Source: Paracoccus zhejiangensis (lineage in GTDB: Bacteria > Pseudomonadota > Alphaproteobacteria > Rhodobacterales > Rhodobacteraceae). Taken from it: DNA of 64,000 bases. Below, piece by piece: positions 44,484-54,600 of the stretch. The position numbers were made by a program, and so were the translations under genes. The first letter of the stretch is position 1; the number at the start of each line of letters is the position of its first letter. The notes under the pieces were generated by a model, which was not told where the DNA came from, ran no database searches, and saw nothing but the letters and a program-made list of their open reading frames with translations. The stretch spans positions 203,362 to 267,361 of the forward strand of contig NZ_CP025431.1 in NCBI RefSeq assembly GCF_002847445.1, given 5' to 3'.

Positions 44484-46802
44484 TCACGCGATTTCGACCA
44501 TGGTCAGCACATGCCGGCCCTCGAGGATGATGGTGGTGTCGAATTCATTGTCGCGGTTGAAATCCGCGCGGATGACGGTCCGGTCCAGGTCCAGCTCGGC
44601 ATCACGCTCGTGGTGGAAGGACAGGCGAATGTCGTCATCGTCGAACTCCTCGCCATAGATCCGTTCGAAGGCATCCTCCTGCTCGTCCATGATTTCTTCG
44701 AAGAGGTCATATTTGGACATGCGAAGCCGGTCGCCCACGTCGAAATCCTGGATCTCGAAGACGATGATGCCCGGCGTCAGCGGGGCAAGCGGCGGGATCG
44801 GATCGGGGGCGCGGAATTCGAACAGGTTGTCGCCGCCGCCGCCGATCATCGACACGGGCTCATTGCCGGCGAGGAAATGGTCATCGCCGCCGCCGCCCGC
44901 GATGGTCTCGAACCCGGCAAAGCTGTCGAGGCCGGTTTCATCGCTGGTGACGGTTCCGGCATCGATGGCGAGGGCGAGGGCTTCGGTCGCCGCGCTGTAA
45001 TCCAGCAGGTCATCGCCCGCGCCACCCTCGATCAGGTCGGCGGCGCCATCGGCATCGGCGATGACATGATCATCGCCCGCCCCGGCCTCGATGGTATCGG
45101 CCCCCGCGCCGCCCGCCAGCCAGTCATCCCCGTCACCGCCGAGCAGAAGGTCTGCCCCCGCCTCGCCCAGCAGCGTATCCTCGCCCCCGGCCCCGTCCAG
45201 ACGCTCGCCATCGGCGCTGCCCCGGATCTGGTCGTCACCCGCGCCGCCGAGAATGGTCTCGAAGCCAGCGATGCGATCATCGCCGATCTCGGCGCTGCTG
45301 GCGGTGCCCTCGGTGGCATCGATCAGCAGGTCGTCGCTTGCCTGGCTGTAGTCGAGAACATCACTGCCCTCGCCGCCCTCCATCCGGTCGGCAACCGCAT
45401 CGAGATCGCCGATCACGTGATCATCGCCCGCCCCGCCCTCGATGGTATCGGCCCCCGCGCCGCCTGCCAGCCGGTCCTTGCCCGCGCCACCCTGCAACAG
45501 GTCCTGACCGGCCCCGCCCAGCAGCAGGTCGTCGCCCGATCCACCGACAAGGCGGTCATTCCCGGCGCCGCCGTCCAGATGGTCGCGCCCCGCCCCGCCA
45601 TCCAGTTGATCGTCCCCGGCACCGCCGATCAGGATGTCATCCCCGGCCTCGCCATGGATGCGGTCATGCCCTGACCCGCCCCGGACATGATCATTGCCGC
45701 CACCGGCGAGGATGACATCATCGCCATCGCCACCCTGGATCGTGTCATTGCCCGACCCGGCGATGACATGATCGTCACCGTCACCGGCATGAACCACGTT
45801 CGCGCCATCGCCCGTATCGATGTTGTCATCGCCGCCCCGCGCGTCGAAATCCTCGCCGCAGCTGCCGCCCAGCAGCATGTCGTCGCAATCCGTGCCCTCG
45901 ACCAGTCGCCGTCCGAGGCTGTCGAATGTGGCGGTCTGGGTGACCTCGGCCTGACCGTCGCTGATCTGGTAGGTCAGCGTCACCTCGCCCACGAATCCCG
46001 GCTCAGGCTCGAACTGCCAGCCCTCGGCGGTCCGGACCAGCCTGCCGGACGAGGCGGTCAGGCCCATGATCTGCAGCGCGTCGCCATCCGGGTCATGCGC
46101 GTTGCGCAAGAGATCCGCCATGGCGATGGCCAGCACCGCGCAAGAGCCAACATCGGCGAGATGAACCGGGCCCGAGACGCGCGGGGCGCGGTTCGGGGTG
46201 TCGTGATCTTCCTCTTCGGGCGTGGCCTCGGGTTCTTCGGCGGTGGCTTCGGGATCCTCCGCCTTGTCCCCGGGCAGGTCCGACACGGGCGGTTCAGGCG
46301 GCGCTTTTCCGGGATCTCGGGCGGCGGCATTGCCCGGGGGCAAGGCCGCATTGTCATTCGCCGGTTTGCCGGCAGCCGCCTCGGCCCCGCCACGGATCGC
46401 CGGCGCGGTCCGGCCCTCGCTTTCGACGATGACGGATTTCTGGGGCCTGGATGACAGCGCCGGCGCGTCCGGCGCGACCGGGCCGGTCGATGCGATGGGA
46501 GGAACCGCCGGATCACCCGCGACCGGCACAGGCGCCCGGTCGCCCTCGGGCATCTTGGCCGCCGCCGCAACCGATGCAGCCTCCGGCAGGGCATCCGTCG
46601 GCTTGGTGTTTCCATCAGGGCGCACGGCCTTCTCGGCCCAACCCGGGAAGATCGACTTGAGGTAGAGGCCGACACTGACCAGCACCATGCCGAAGACAAA
46701 GGGGGCACGGGACGGGCTGGCGGCGGCTGCATCCGCTGCGAATTTCGCTGCGCCCTGGGGCTCGTCCCCTTTCGACCGGGTTCCCTTGACCGAAATGCTC
46801 AT
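44484..46802 (-). CDS. Membrane-anchored RTX repeat protein embedded in the type I secretion operon
   Basis: This 772-residue protein begins with a 33-residue basic cytoplasmic segment and one hydrophobic helix (about residues 34-52, FVFGMVLVSVGLYLKSIF). A Pro/Ala/Glu-rich linker of about 150 residues follows, then a cadherin-like/Ig-like domain (DPDGDALQIMGL... around 230-300) and over 20 GGxGxDxLx calcium-binding repeats (about 310-690). The C-terminus is acidic (EEIMDEQEDAFERIYGEEFDDDD). Its start overlaps the exporter stop (ATGA) and its stop is 7 bases from the HlyD gene, so it is a fixed part of the exporter operon and not a loose cargo gene. Its role is unknown; a tether or periplasmic helper for the cargo is possible. 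Confidence 0.82.
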   Translation of the reverse strand: MSISVKGTRSKGDEPQGAAKFAADAAAASPSRAPFVFGMVLVSVGLYLKSIFPGWAEKAVRPDGNTKPTDALPEAASVAAAAKMPEGDRAPVPVAGDPAVPPIASTGPVAPDAPALSSRPQKSVIVESEGRTAPAIRGGAEAAAGKPANDNAALPPGNAAARDPGKAPPEPPVSDLPGDKAEDPEATAEEPEATPEEEDHDTPNRAPRVSGPVHLADVGSCAVLAIAMADLLRNAHDPDGDALQIMGLTASSGRLVRTAEGWQFEPEPGFVGEVTLTYQISDGQAEVTQTATFDSLGRRLVEGTDCDDMLLGGSCGEDFDARGGDDNIDTGDGANVVHAGDGDDHVIAGSGNDTIQGGDGDDVILAGGGNDHVRGGSGHDRIHGEAGDDILIGGAGDDQLDGGAGRDHLDGGAGNDRLVGGSGDDLLLGGAGQDLLQGGAGKDRLAGGAGADTIEGGAGDDHVIGDLDAVADRMEGGEGSDVLDYSQASDDLLIDATEGTASSAEIGDDRIAGFETILGGAGDDQIRGSADGERLDGAGGEDTLLGEAGADLLLGGDGDDWLAGGAGADTIEAGAGDDHVIADADGAADLIEGGAGDDLLDYSAATEALALAIDAGTVTSDETGLDSFAGFETIAGGGGDDHFLAGNEPVSMIGGGGDNLFEFRAPDPIPPLAPLTPGIIVFEIQDFDVGDRLRMSKYDLFEEIMDEQEDAFERIYGEEFDDDDIRLSFHHERDAELDLDRTVIRADFNRDNEFDTTIILEGRHVLTMVEIA

Positions 46803-48553
46803 CCCGTCACCTTTGCCGCTGTCAGCGCGTCCTGCGGGGGCCGCGCCGCAGTTCCCTGCGCCTGTGATTTGCCGATGATCTCTTCCTTCGCGCCGAAGGC
46901 CGTCATCCGGCCGTTCTGGATCACCGCCACCAGGTCGACCGCCGCCAGCGCGCTGGGGCGGTGGGCGATGACGATGGCAATGCCGCCCCGCGCCCGGACC
47001 GAGCGGATGGCGGCGGTCAGCGCGGCCTCGCCCTCGCCATCGAGGTTGGAATTCGGCTCATCCAGCACCACAACGAAGGGATCGCCATAAAGCGCGCGTG
47101 CCAGACCGATGCGCTGGCGCTGTCCCCCCGACAGCGCCAGACCCATCGGCCCCAAGGCTGAGTGATAGCCTTCGGGCAGGCGGACGATCATCTGATGCAC
47201 CCCGGCCGCCTTGGCCGCATCGACGATGCGGCGCGGGTCGGGATTCTCTTCCAGACGTGCGATGTTTTCCTGGATATCCCCTTCCAGCAGGGCGACATCC
47301 TGCGGCAGGTAGCCGACATATCCCCCCAGTGTTTCGTCATCCCATTGCGCCATTTCGGCGCCGTCCAGCCGCACGCTGCCGCGCAGCACCGGCCAGATTC
47401 CGGTCAGCGCGCGCGCAAGCGTGGTCTTGCCGCCACCGCTTGGCCCGATGATCCCCAGCGCCTGCCCGGCCTCCAGTTGCAGGCTGACATCGCTCAGCAG
47501 CACCCGGCCCGTATCCGGCGCGGCCACGGTGATGCCCTCGACGGTCAGGGACTGGGTAGGTGCGGGCAGCGGCATCGGCTCGGGCCGGTCGGCAAGGGCG
47601 GTGACCGTGTCCTTCAGCCGACGCATCGCCGCGCGGGCGGCCACGACCCCCTTCCAGTTGGCAATCGCCATGTCGATGGGTGCCAGCGCCCGGGCCGAGG
47701 CGACCGAGGCGGCGATGATCGCGCCCGCCGACAGATCGCCCTTGATGGTCAGGAAGGCGCCGAGACCCAGCACGGCGGATTGCAGGATCATCCGCAGCAC
47801 CCGCGAGATCGCGCCGAAGGTGCCGCCGACATCATTGGCGCGGGTCTGCAGGCCCAGATGCTCGTCATTGGCACGGGCAAAGCGCTTGACCGCGCGACCG
47901 CCAAAGCCCATCGCCTTCAGGATCTCGGCATTGCGGGCGTTGGAATCGGCGATCTGGTGACGCGCGGTGGCGGCGCGCTGCGAGTCCTCGTTGAGGCCCC
48001 GCATCAGAAGCTCGGTCACGATGGTCAACAGCGACAGCACCACCGCCCCGCCAAGCGCCAGCATCCCCAGCCAGGGATGCAGCACGTAGACGAAGGCGAT
48101 GAACAGCGGCACCCAGGGCAGGTCGAACAGTGCGACCGGCCCCTGCCCGCCCAGGAAGCCGCGCACCGTATCGACATCGCGCCCACGCTCCAGCGCCTCG
48201 GAGGTCGAGAAGCCAAAGCGCGGCATGTCGATGGTGACCTGGTGTGCCAGCGGTGCCAGCTTTCGATCCAGCCGGGCGCCGACGCGCACGAGGATCTGCG
48301 AGCGGATGATGTCAAACAGGCCCTGCGAGAAATAAAGCCCGATGGCCAGGACCGAGATCGCCAGCAGGGTCGGCACGCTGCCGCTGCCGAGGGCGCGGTC
48401 ATAGATCTGCAGCATGTAGAAGGCGCCGGTCAGCGCCAGCACGTTGATGATGCCCGAGATGCCGAAGAGGAAAACCAGCAGCCAGCGATAGCCACGGATC
48501 AGGCTGGTGGCGGCTTTGGGCGATCTGGACCGGGTGGAGCTCTTTCTGGCCAT
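46799..48553 (-). CDS. Type I secretion ABC exporter (PrtD/LapB-like, no C39 domain)
   Basis: This 584-residue exporter joins a six-helix membrane domain (about residues 20-310) to an ATPase domain with Walker A IGPSGGGKTTL, signature LSGGQRQRIGLARAL and Walker B VVVLDEPNSNLD. It lacks the N-terminal C39-like domain of HlyB. It matches PrtD-type exporters that secrete RTX proteins with C-terminal signals. It follows the large peroxidase gene after a strong hairpin and starts the exporter operon. Confidence 0.95.
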   Translation of the reverse strand: MARKSSTRSRSPKAATSLIRGYRWLLVFLFGISGIINVLALTGAFYMLQIYDRALGSGSVPTLLAISVLAIGLYFSQGLFDIIRSQILVRVGARLDRKLAPLAHQVTIDMPRFGFSTSEALERGRDVDTVRGFLGGQGPVALFDLPWVPLFIAFVYVLHPWLGMLALGGAVVLSLLTIVTELLMRGLNEDSQRAATARHQIADSNARNAEILKAMGFGGRAVKRFARANDEHLGLQTRANDVGGTFGAISRVLRMILQSAVLGLGAFLTIKGDLSAGAIIAASVASARALAPIDMAIANWKGVVAARAAMRRLKDTVTALADRPEPMPLPAPTQSLTVEGITVAAPDTGRVLLSDVSLQLEAGQALGIIGPSGGGKTTLARALTGIWPVLRGSVRLDGAEMAQWDDETLGGYVGYLPQDVALLEGDIQENIARLEENPDPRRIVDAAKAAGVHQMIVRLPEGYHSALGPMGLALSGGQRQRIGLARALYGDPFVVVLDEPNSNLDGEGEAALTAAIRSVRARGGIAIVIAHRPSALAAVDLVAVIQNGRMTAFGAKEEIIGKSQAQGTAARPPQDALTAAKVTG

Positions 48554-48591
48554 AACACTCTTCCATCATGGGGGGGCATAACGCAGAGGGT

Positions 48592-48626
48592 GCCCGGCCA
48601 GCCCTGTTCCACAGGGCCGGCCGGGC
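48592..48626 (-). terminator. Hairpin between peroxidase cargo gene and exporter operon
   Basis: GCCCGGCC-A-GCCCTG, loop TTCCA, CAGGGC-C-GGCCGGGC: a 14-bp stem with one mismatch, 8 bases past the peroxidase stop and 39 bases before the exporter start. No T-tract follows on the minus strand. Partial termination would give much more cargo than exporter. Confidence 0.55.
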
Positions 48627-48633
48627 GGCGGCA

Positions 48634-51600
48634 CTAGAGGTTGAAGTCGCTCTGGGTGAGGGCGTGGGTTCCCTTCAGCGTGATGCTGAATTCCGCGTCC
48701 TCGCCGCCGGAGGTGCTGCCGGTGACAATCGTGACAGCGCCCTCCTCTCCCTCCTCGTGAGCGATCATCACCTGGCCGCTACCGGTCAGGGCCCCGTTGA
48801 CCAGGGTAAAGCTCTGGTCTCCGGCCATGCCCGCCTTGGCGTCGATGCCGCTGAGATCGATCCGGTCGCCCGGCTCGAAGCCCAGGATGACATCCCCGTC
48901 CGCCGCCTCGACCGAGGTGAAGCGGAAGATGTCCTTGCCGGCACCGCCATCCATCACGTTCACCGCCTCGCTGGCGGTGATCTTGTCGTCGCCCGACCCG
49001 GTGACGATGTTCTCGACGTTCCACAGGACATCCTGCCCGGAACCGGCGCTGTTGACGCTGCCGCGCCCGGCAAACCCGCTGCCGAGATTGGCGGTGATAT
49101 TGGCGCTGATCGCGGCCATATCCAGCGTGTCGGTGCCGTCCTCGCCGTAATAGACATCATCTCCGTCATGGGCCGAGGCAATGATCAGGTCGTCGCCCGA
49201 CCCAGCCAGAACGGTGTCGCTGCCCTTGCCGCCGGTGATCATGTCGCTGCCGTCGCCGCCGAAGACCCGGTCATCGCCGCCGTCGCCATAGAGCATGTCG
49301 GCATCCGCGCCGCCGAAGACATCGTCATTGCCGTCGCCAGCCAGGATGATGTCGCGTCCGGCATTCCCGGACAGCAGGTCATTGCCGGCGCCGCCGTGAA
49401 CGATGTCGGCCCCGTCGCCCCCGATGCGGACATCATCGCCATCGGTTCCGGTCAGGGTCAGATCGGCGGGGGTGTCATCGTCCTCCTCGGCTTCGTCATC
49501 GGGGGTGTCGCCGTCGTCGTCGTCCCCGTCCTCCTCTGCGGCCGCAGCGGTATAGGTCACCGTGCCGGCGCCTTGCGACATGGTCGTGGTGCCATCGGCA
49601 TTCTCGGCCAGGCTGACGCCCGCGCCCTCCGCGCCGGCGGGCATCTCGATCACGTCCTGCGGGCGCAGGGTGCCGATGATCGTGTCATTGCCGCCATTCG
49701 AGCGGAAGAGGACGCGATGCGCCGATTGCAGGTCCGAGATATCGACCGTGTCATCGCCCTCGCCACCTTCCAGCGTGATGGTGCTGTAGCTGAGGCTGGT
49801 GCCGGTGAAGTCGCCATGCGGAACGAAGGTATCACCACCGCCCATGCCGCTGATGACGATCTCCTCAATGGCGCTCAGCTGCACCGCGATGGAGCCGAAA
49901 TTGGTGCCGTTGCGGGTGATGATGATCTCGGCCTCCGGGTCGAGGTTCACCTGCTGGTTGGTGTTGCCGGTGCTGAAGGCGATCCATTCGGCGCGGGTCC
50001 AGATGTGATAGGTCTCGGCCGTGGCATCGCCGGTCAGCTGCACCGTGTCGGTGCCGTCGCCGCCCCTGACCACATCGCGGCCATCGGTGGCGCTCCAGGT
50101 GATCAGGTCATCGCCTGCCCCGGCCTCGACCGTGTCAGCGCTGACACCGCCGTTCAGGGAGTCATTGCCCTCGCCGCCCTGCAGCAGATCGGCGCCGATG
50201 CCACCGTCGAGCATATCGTCGCCGGCACCGCCATCCATGACATCGGGCCCTGCGGCGCCGTCGAGCGTGTCATTGCCGTCACCGCCCTGCAGGTCGTCAG
50301 CCCCGCCGCCGCCGAGGATCAGGTCGTCGCCGGCCTGACCCGACAGTGTGTCATTGGCGCCGAGACCCTCGATGATGTCGGCGCCAATGGTGCCCCCGAA
50401 ACTGTTGGGGGTTCCGTTGCCGACATAATGCGCCCCGACCGGAGCTGTCTCTGCGGACATCACCGCCTCGGCATTGCCGGCACCATCGACATAGCTGACC
50501 GAGACCCTCAGCGGGGTGTTGATCTGGCCGAGATCGGGGGTGAAGTTTTCCGCCGTGGCGCCCGCAATATCGGTCCAGACGCCCCCGATCATGCTTTGCC
50601 ATTGCAGCTGCATCGAGCCGGGGGCGATGCCATTGCCATCGCTGATGCCCGAAAGATCGACCGTCAGCGCCTGCCCCTGCGTGGGCGAGGCATCGCTGAT
50701 CACCGGCGATCCGATCGGCGGCTGGTTGAAATAGGCCGCCACGTTGATCAGCTGATCGCCGAACTGGATCTGCTCGATATTGTACAGCCGGTCGGTCCCG
50801 TCCAGCTGGCGGTTCTGGTTGGTCAGCGGATCGATGACCCCGACCGTCTCGTCCAGGTGCTCGACCGTGATGCTGCCATCGCCGTTCAGGGTCAGGCTGT
50901 AATTCTCGAACACGTCCCAATAGCTGGCGGTGTCGGTGCCGCTGTCATCCCAGAGGATCTCGCGGGTGATCGACAGCTGCCCGGGATTATAGACCCGCGA
51001 CAGCATCAGGTTCTCCAGCGTGCGGCCGTCATGCAGCACGGTCCCGGCCAGATCGGTGACGACAGAAGACAGGCCCTCGGCCGTGGCGATCTCGGTGCCG
51101 CTGCCATCGCGGATGCTGATCCGGACGTTCAGCCAGGCGTCGCCGTCGATCACGTCATTGCCGCCGCGCCCCTCGATCAGGTCGCTGCCGCCGCCGCTCA
51201 GCAGGATATTGCCGCCGTTGAAGATCTCGCGCGTGTCGCCCGAACCATCGGCCAGGTATTCGCCGGTCACCATCAACTCGGGTGTGATGATCTGGGCCAG
51301 ACCGGCAATGCGGTCGATCCCGGCCTGATCCAGCTCGTTATGAAGGAAGTTTCCCTCGGGCGTGGGGTCGGCAATCGGGCCGCCGCCTTCTTCGGCGGGA
51401 TCGGGGGCGGTGCGGTCATCGCCGCGCAGCACGTCGTCATGCACCCAGCCCGACAGACCCTCGACCTGGCTGAAGCGGTCGCGCAGCACCTCGAGCGGCA
51501 GGGTGGCGAAGGCGGGGAAATTCAGGTCGGCATCGGCGGCGACGGCCTGTCCCTTGTGGATCACCCAGTCATGGCCCCACATGCCGATATTCTTCTGGAT

Positions 51601-54600
51601 GCCCTCGCCCGCGACCATGATGTCATCGCCGGAATCGGCGTCGTAATCGGTATCGCCGCTGCCGCCGTTCAGCACGTCATGGCCGATGATGGTCGAGTTG
51701 AAGAAGATGTCGCCATTGTCACCGGCGATATATTCGAACAGCTCCTTGCCCTCGGCCCAATCATCGCCCTCGTTGCCGAAAAGCATGTCCGAACCGTTGC
51801 CGCCCATCAGGAAGTCATCGCCGACCCCGGCGCGGATCTCGGACCCGTCAGGCCCGGTCATCAGCACGTCCGAGCCAGAGCCGCCGAAGATCAGCGCCAG
51901 ACCGGAGCCGCCCTGGATGACATCGTTGCCGGCATCGCCATGCAACATGTCCGTCTCGCCGATATCGGTGCCGGCATTGGTGATGACGTCATCGCCGTCA
52001 TTGCCATGGACCTTGTCGACACCATAGCCGGCCTCGATATCGTCATCGCCGCCGAAACCGCGCACTGCATCGTCGCCGCCACCGGCGATGATCGTGTCAT
52101 TGCCCTCGGTCCCCGCGATGACGGTGTGATCGAGGCCGTTATACTTGATGAAATTCGCATCCCGCTCGACCATGTTCGAGATGGCTTCCAGCAGCGGGTT
52201 GTCATGAACCGGGTCGACATGGCCAAAGCTAGCCTGCTTGGCCGCATCGACATAAAGGACGTGATCGGGGTTCGAGAAGATGTCGCCCGGCAGGGCAAAG
52301 CCGGTCTCGCCCAGATCGGTATTGCGCATGACCATCGAGGCCAGCGAATTGTTCTCGAGCTCGGTCAGCAGGTTCAGCCCCTGCGCCCGCGACAGGTAAT
52401 AGAAGCGGTCGGCATGTTGCAGGTTTTCCATCTGCAGTTCGAAGACGAAGGAGAAGGTCGAGCCCAGCATCCCGCCGAAAGCCATCTTCTTCTCGGCCAG
52501 CCCGCCGATCCACAGATCGACATCGTCGAGCCCGCCCTTGCGGTCGGTATAGTCACCCCGCGCATTCAGGAAATCCATCCGGTCGGCCGGCGCCGCGATG
52601 GTGCGGCTGCCGCCGGCTTCATAGACCGTCTGGTCCGTGCCGAAGACGATGGCCATGGCGGCGGCGCGCTTGCCGGCGACGGTCTCCTCGGCCTCGATCA
52701 GGGCATGGTTGCCATAGGCGGCGATGAAGTTGACGATGGATTCGGGGTTCTTCATGTTCAGCGCATAGTCGATCCAGCTGGTATAGGGGTTCAGCTGGGT
52801 GTCGCCATTGGCCATTTCCCTGAACTGCTGCCGCGCCTCGTTCAGCGTCGGCATGCCGGTGTCACGGCCGCGCGCGATATTGGTCGCGGCAAGGTCCAGC
52901 GGAATGCCCACCAGCTGGTTGCGCAGCACGTTGGTGACGAACTCGTCGATCTCGTTGCCGGTCTGGCCGGTCATGCCGCGCACGATGGCGCCCGCCGCGT
53001 CGTGATGGCTGATCGTGTCCGAGCCGAAGGCCAGCGGGTTCAGGAAGGCGTCGAACAGCGTCAGGTTGTTGGTGCTGCCATCGGCATAGGTCTGGTCGAC
53101 CGTCTCGTTCAGCATGGAATGGCCGAAGCGATAGACGACATGGGCAAACTCGGCAAAGATCGCCGGGTCGAGATTGACGTCCGGCTGCACCATGAAGACA
53201 TCGACATCGGGCTGGATCTTGCGGGCAAACTCTTCGAAGACCAGGTGCTGGTATTCCATCTCGGTGGTGAAGCGCGCGGCCTGGAACAGTCGCTCGCCAT
53301 CCCATGCGCCGGTCTCGTCCTGCCACTGGGCGATGAATTCGGCATCGCCCGAGTCGAGGATCACCTGCTTCACATGATCGACCAGCCGGTTGTGCTCGGC
53401 ATGGAAGACCGAATGCACGGCGGTCAGGCCGATATTCTCGTTCCCGCGCCCGTCGCCGGTGATGTAATGCGCATCCAGCAGCTCGTCGTCATAGGAGGTG
53501 TTGTTGCCGCGCATGTCGAAGCCGCCGGAATAGCCGACCTCGGTGTCGCCGTCTTCCTGCAGCACCCCGCCGACCGCCACCGGGGCGGCAACATGGGCGA
53601 TGTCGTCAAGGAAGGCGTTGCCGGTGCGCGCGGCCGAAACCGTCTCGCCCTCGGCGATCACATGCCCGCCCATCAGCACGGTGCCGGCGGGCAGTTCGAT
53701 GGCCGAAGGGTTGACCGGCTCGGCAAGGTTGCCCTCGACATAGATCGGCAGACCATCGACATCGACAGCGGCCAAGATCTGCGGCAGCCCGTTCGCGCCG
53801 CGGATGAACTCGCCATAGGGATCGGTCAGCAGGACCGGCACATTGCCCACGTCGAGATCGGTCAGCTCGATCCCCAGCATCTCGCGGGCCTGCGCCTTCA
53901 CATCGCCCCAGGTGGCCATGCCGCGCGCGCCCTCAAGCAGCTTGCCGGTCGAGACCGGGCCATCGGCGCCCACCTCGTATTCCCGCAAGAACACCTGGTG
54001 CGAGGGGTGCGAGGTGTAGGTCTGGTTCTGGTCAACCCAGGGCGTCGTCACATTGGTCGCCTCGTCGCCGAGGGTGGCGCGGGTCACGGCCATGAAATTC
54101 GTATGCGGTGAGGCCGGATTATACAGCGGGTCATCGGGCTGCAACGGGATGTAGACCGTGCCATTGCCGCCCTTCTTCACCAGGTCCAGCCCGTGGTCGA
54201 AGAACTGCCCGAACAGGGTGAACCAGGCATTGTACGAGGCCGAAAGCCCCTCGTCCGGCGAGACGTTGGGCAGCATCACCGTCGGCCCGTCCATCTCGAC
54301 CCCGCGCTCCTCGAGCAAGCCGTCCAGCTGCGCCTGCGCGATCGCGCGGGCCGGGGTACCCGGGGCCGTGCCCTTGACCAGCGTGTGCGACATCGAGATC
54401 TCGTCGACGGCGGCGGGAATATCGGTCTCGGCCATGCCGGCATGGCGCAGGGCCGCGGCGATGGCGGCGGGATTGTCCAGCGTCTGGTCGACGATCAGGT
54501 TCGAGATGGTCCGGGGATCGGCGTCAACCACGGTGCCGGGCTGGAAGCCGGGGCTGGTCGGCGCGCCGGGGGTATAGTCGTTGCTGTTCAGCACCACGGT

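Noticed and set aside
44500..46000. Dense short DNA repeats in RTX genes resembling a CRISPR or satellite array
   Set aside because: They are codon-level repeats of GGxGxDxLx nonapeptides in open frames, without constant repeats and unique spacers.
48568..54111. 1847-residue open frame on the plus strand opposite the giant peroxidase
   Set aside because: It is the antisense shadow of a GC-rich RTX gene. The minus-strand frame has complete peroxidase catalytic motifs and RTX repeats; the plus frame has no recognisable domain.
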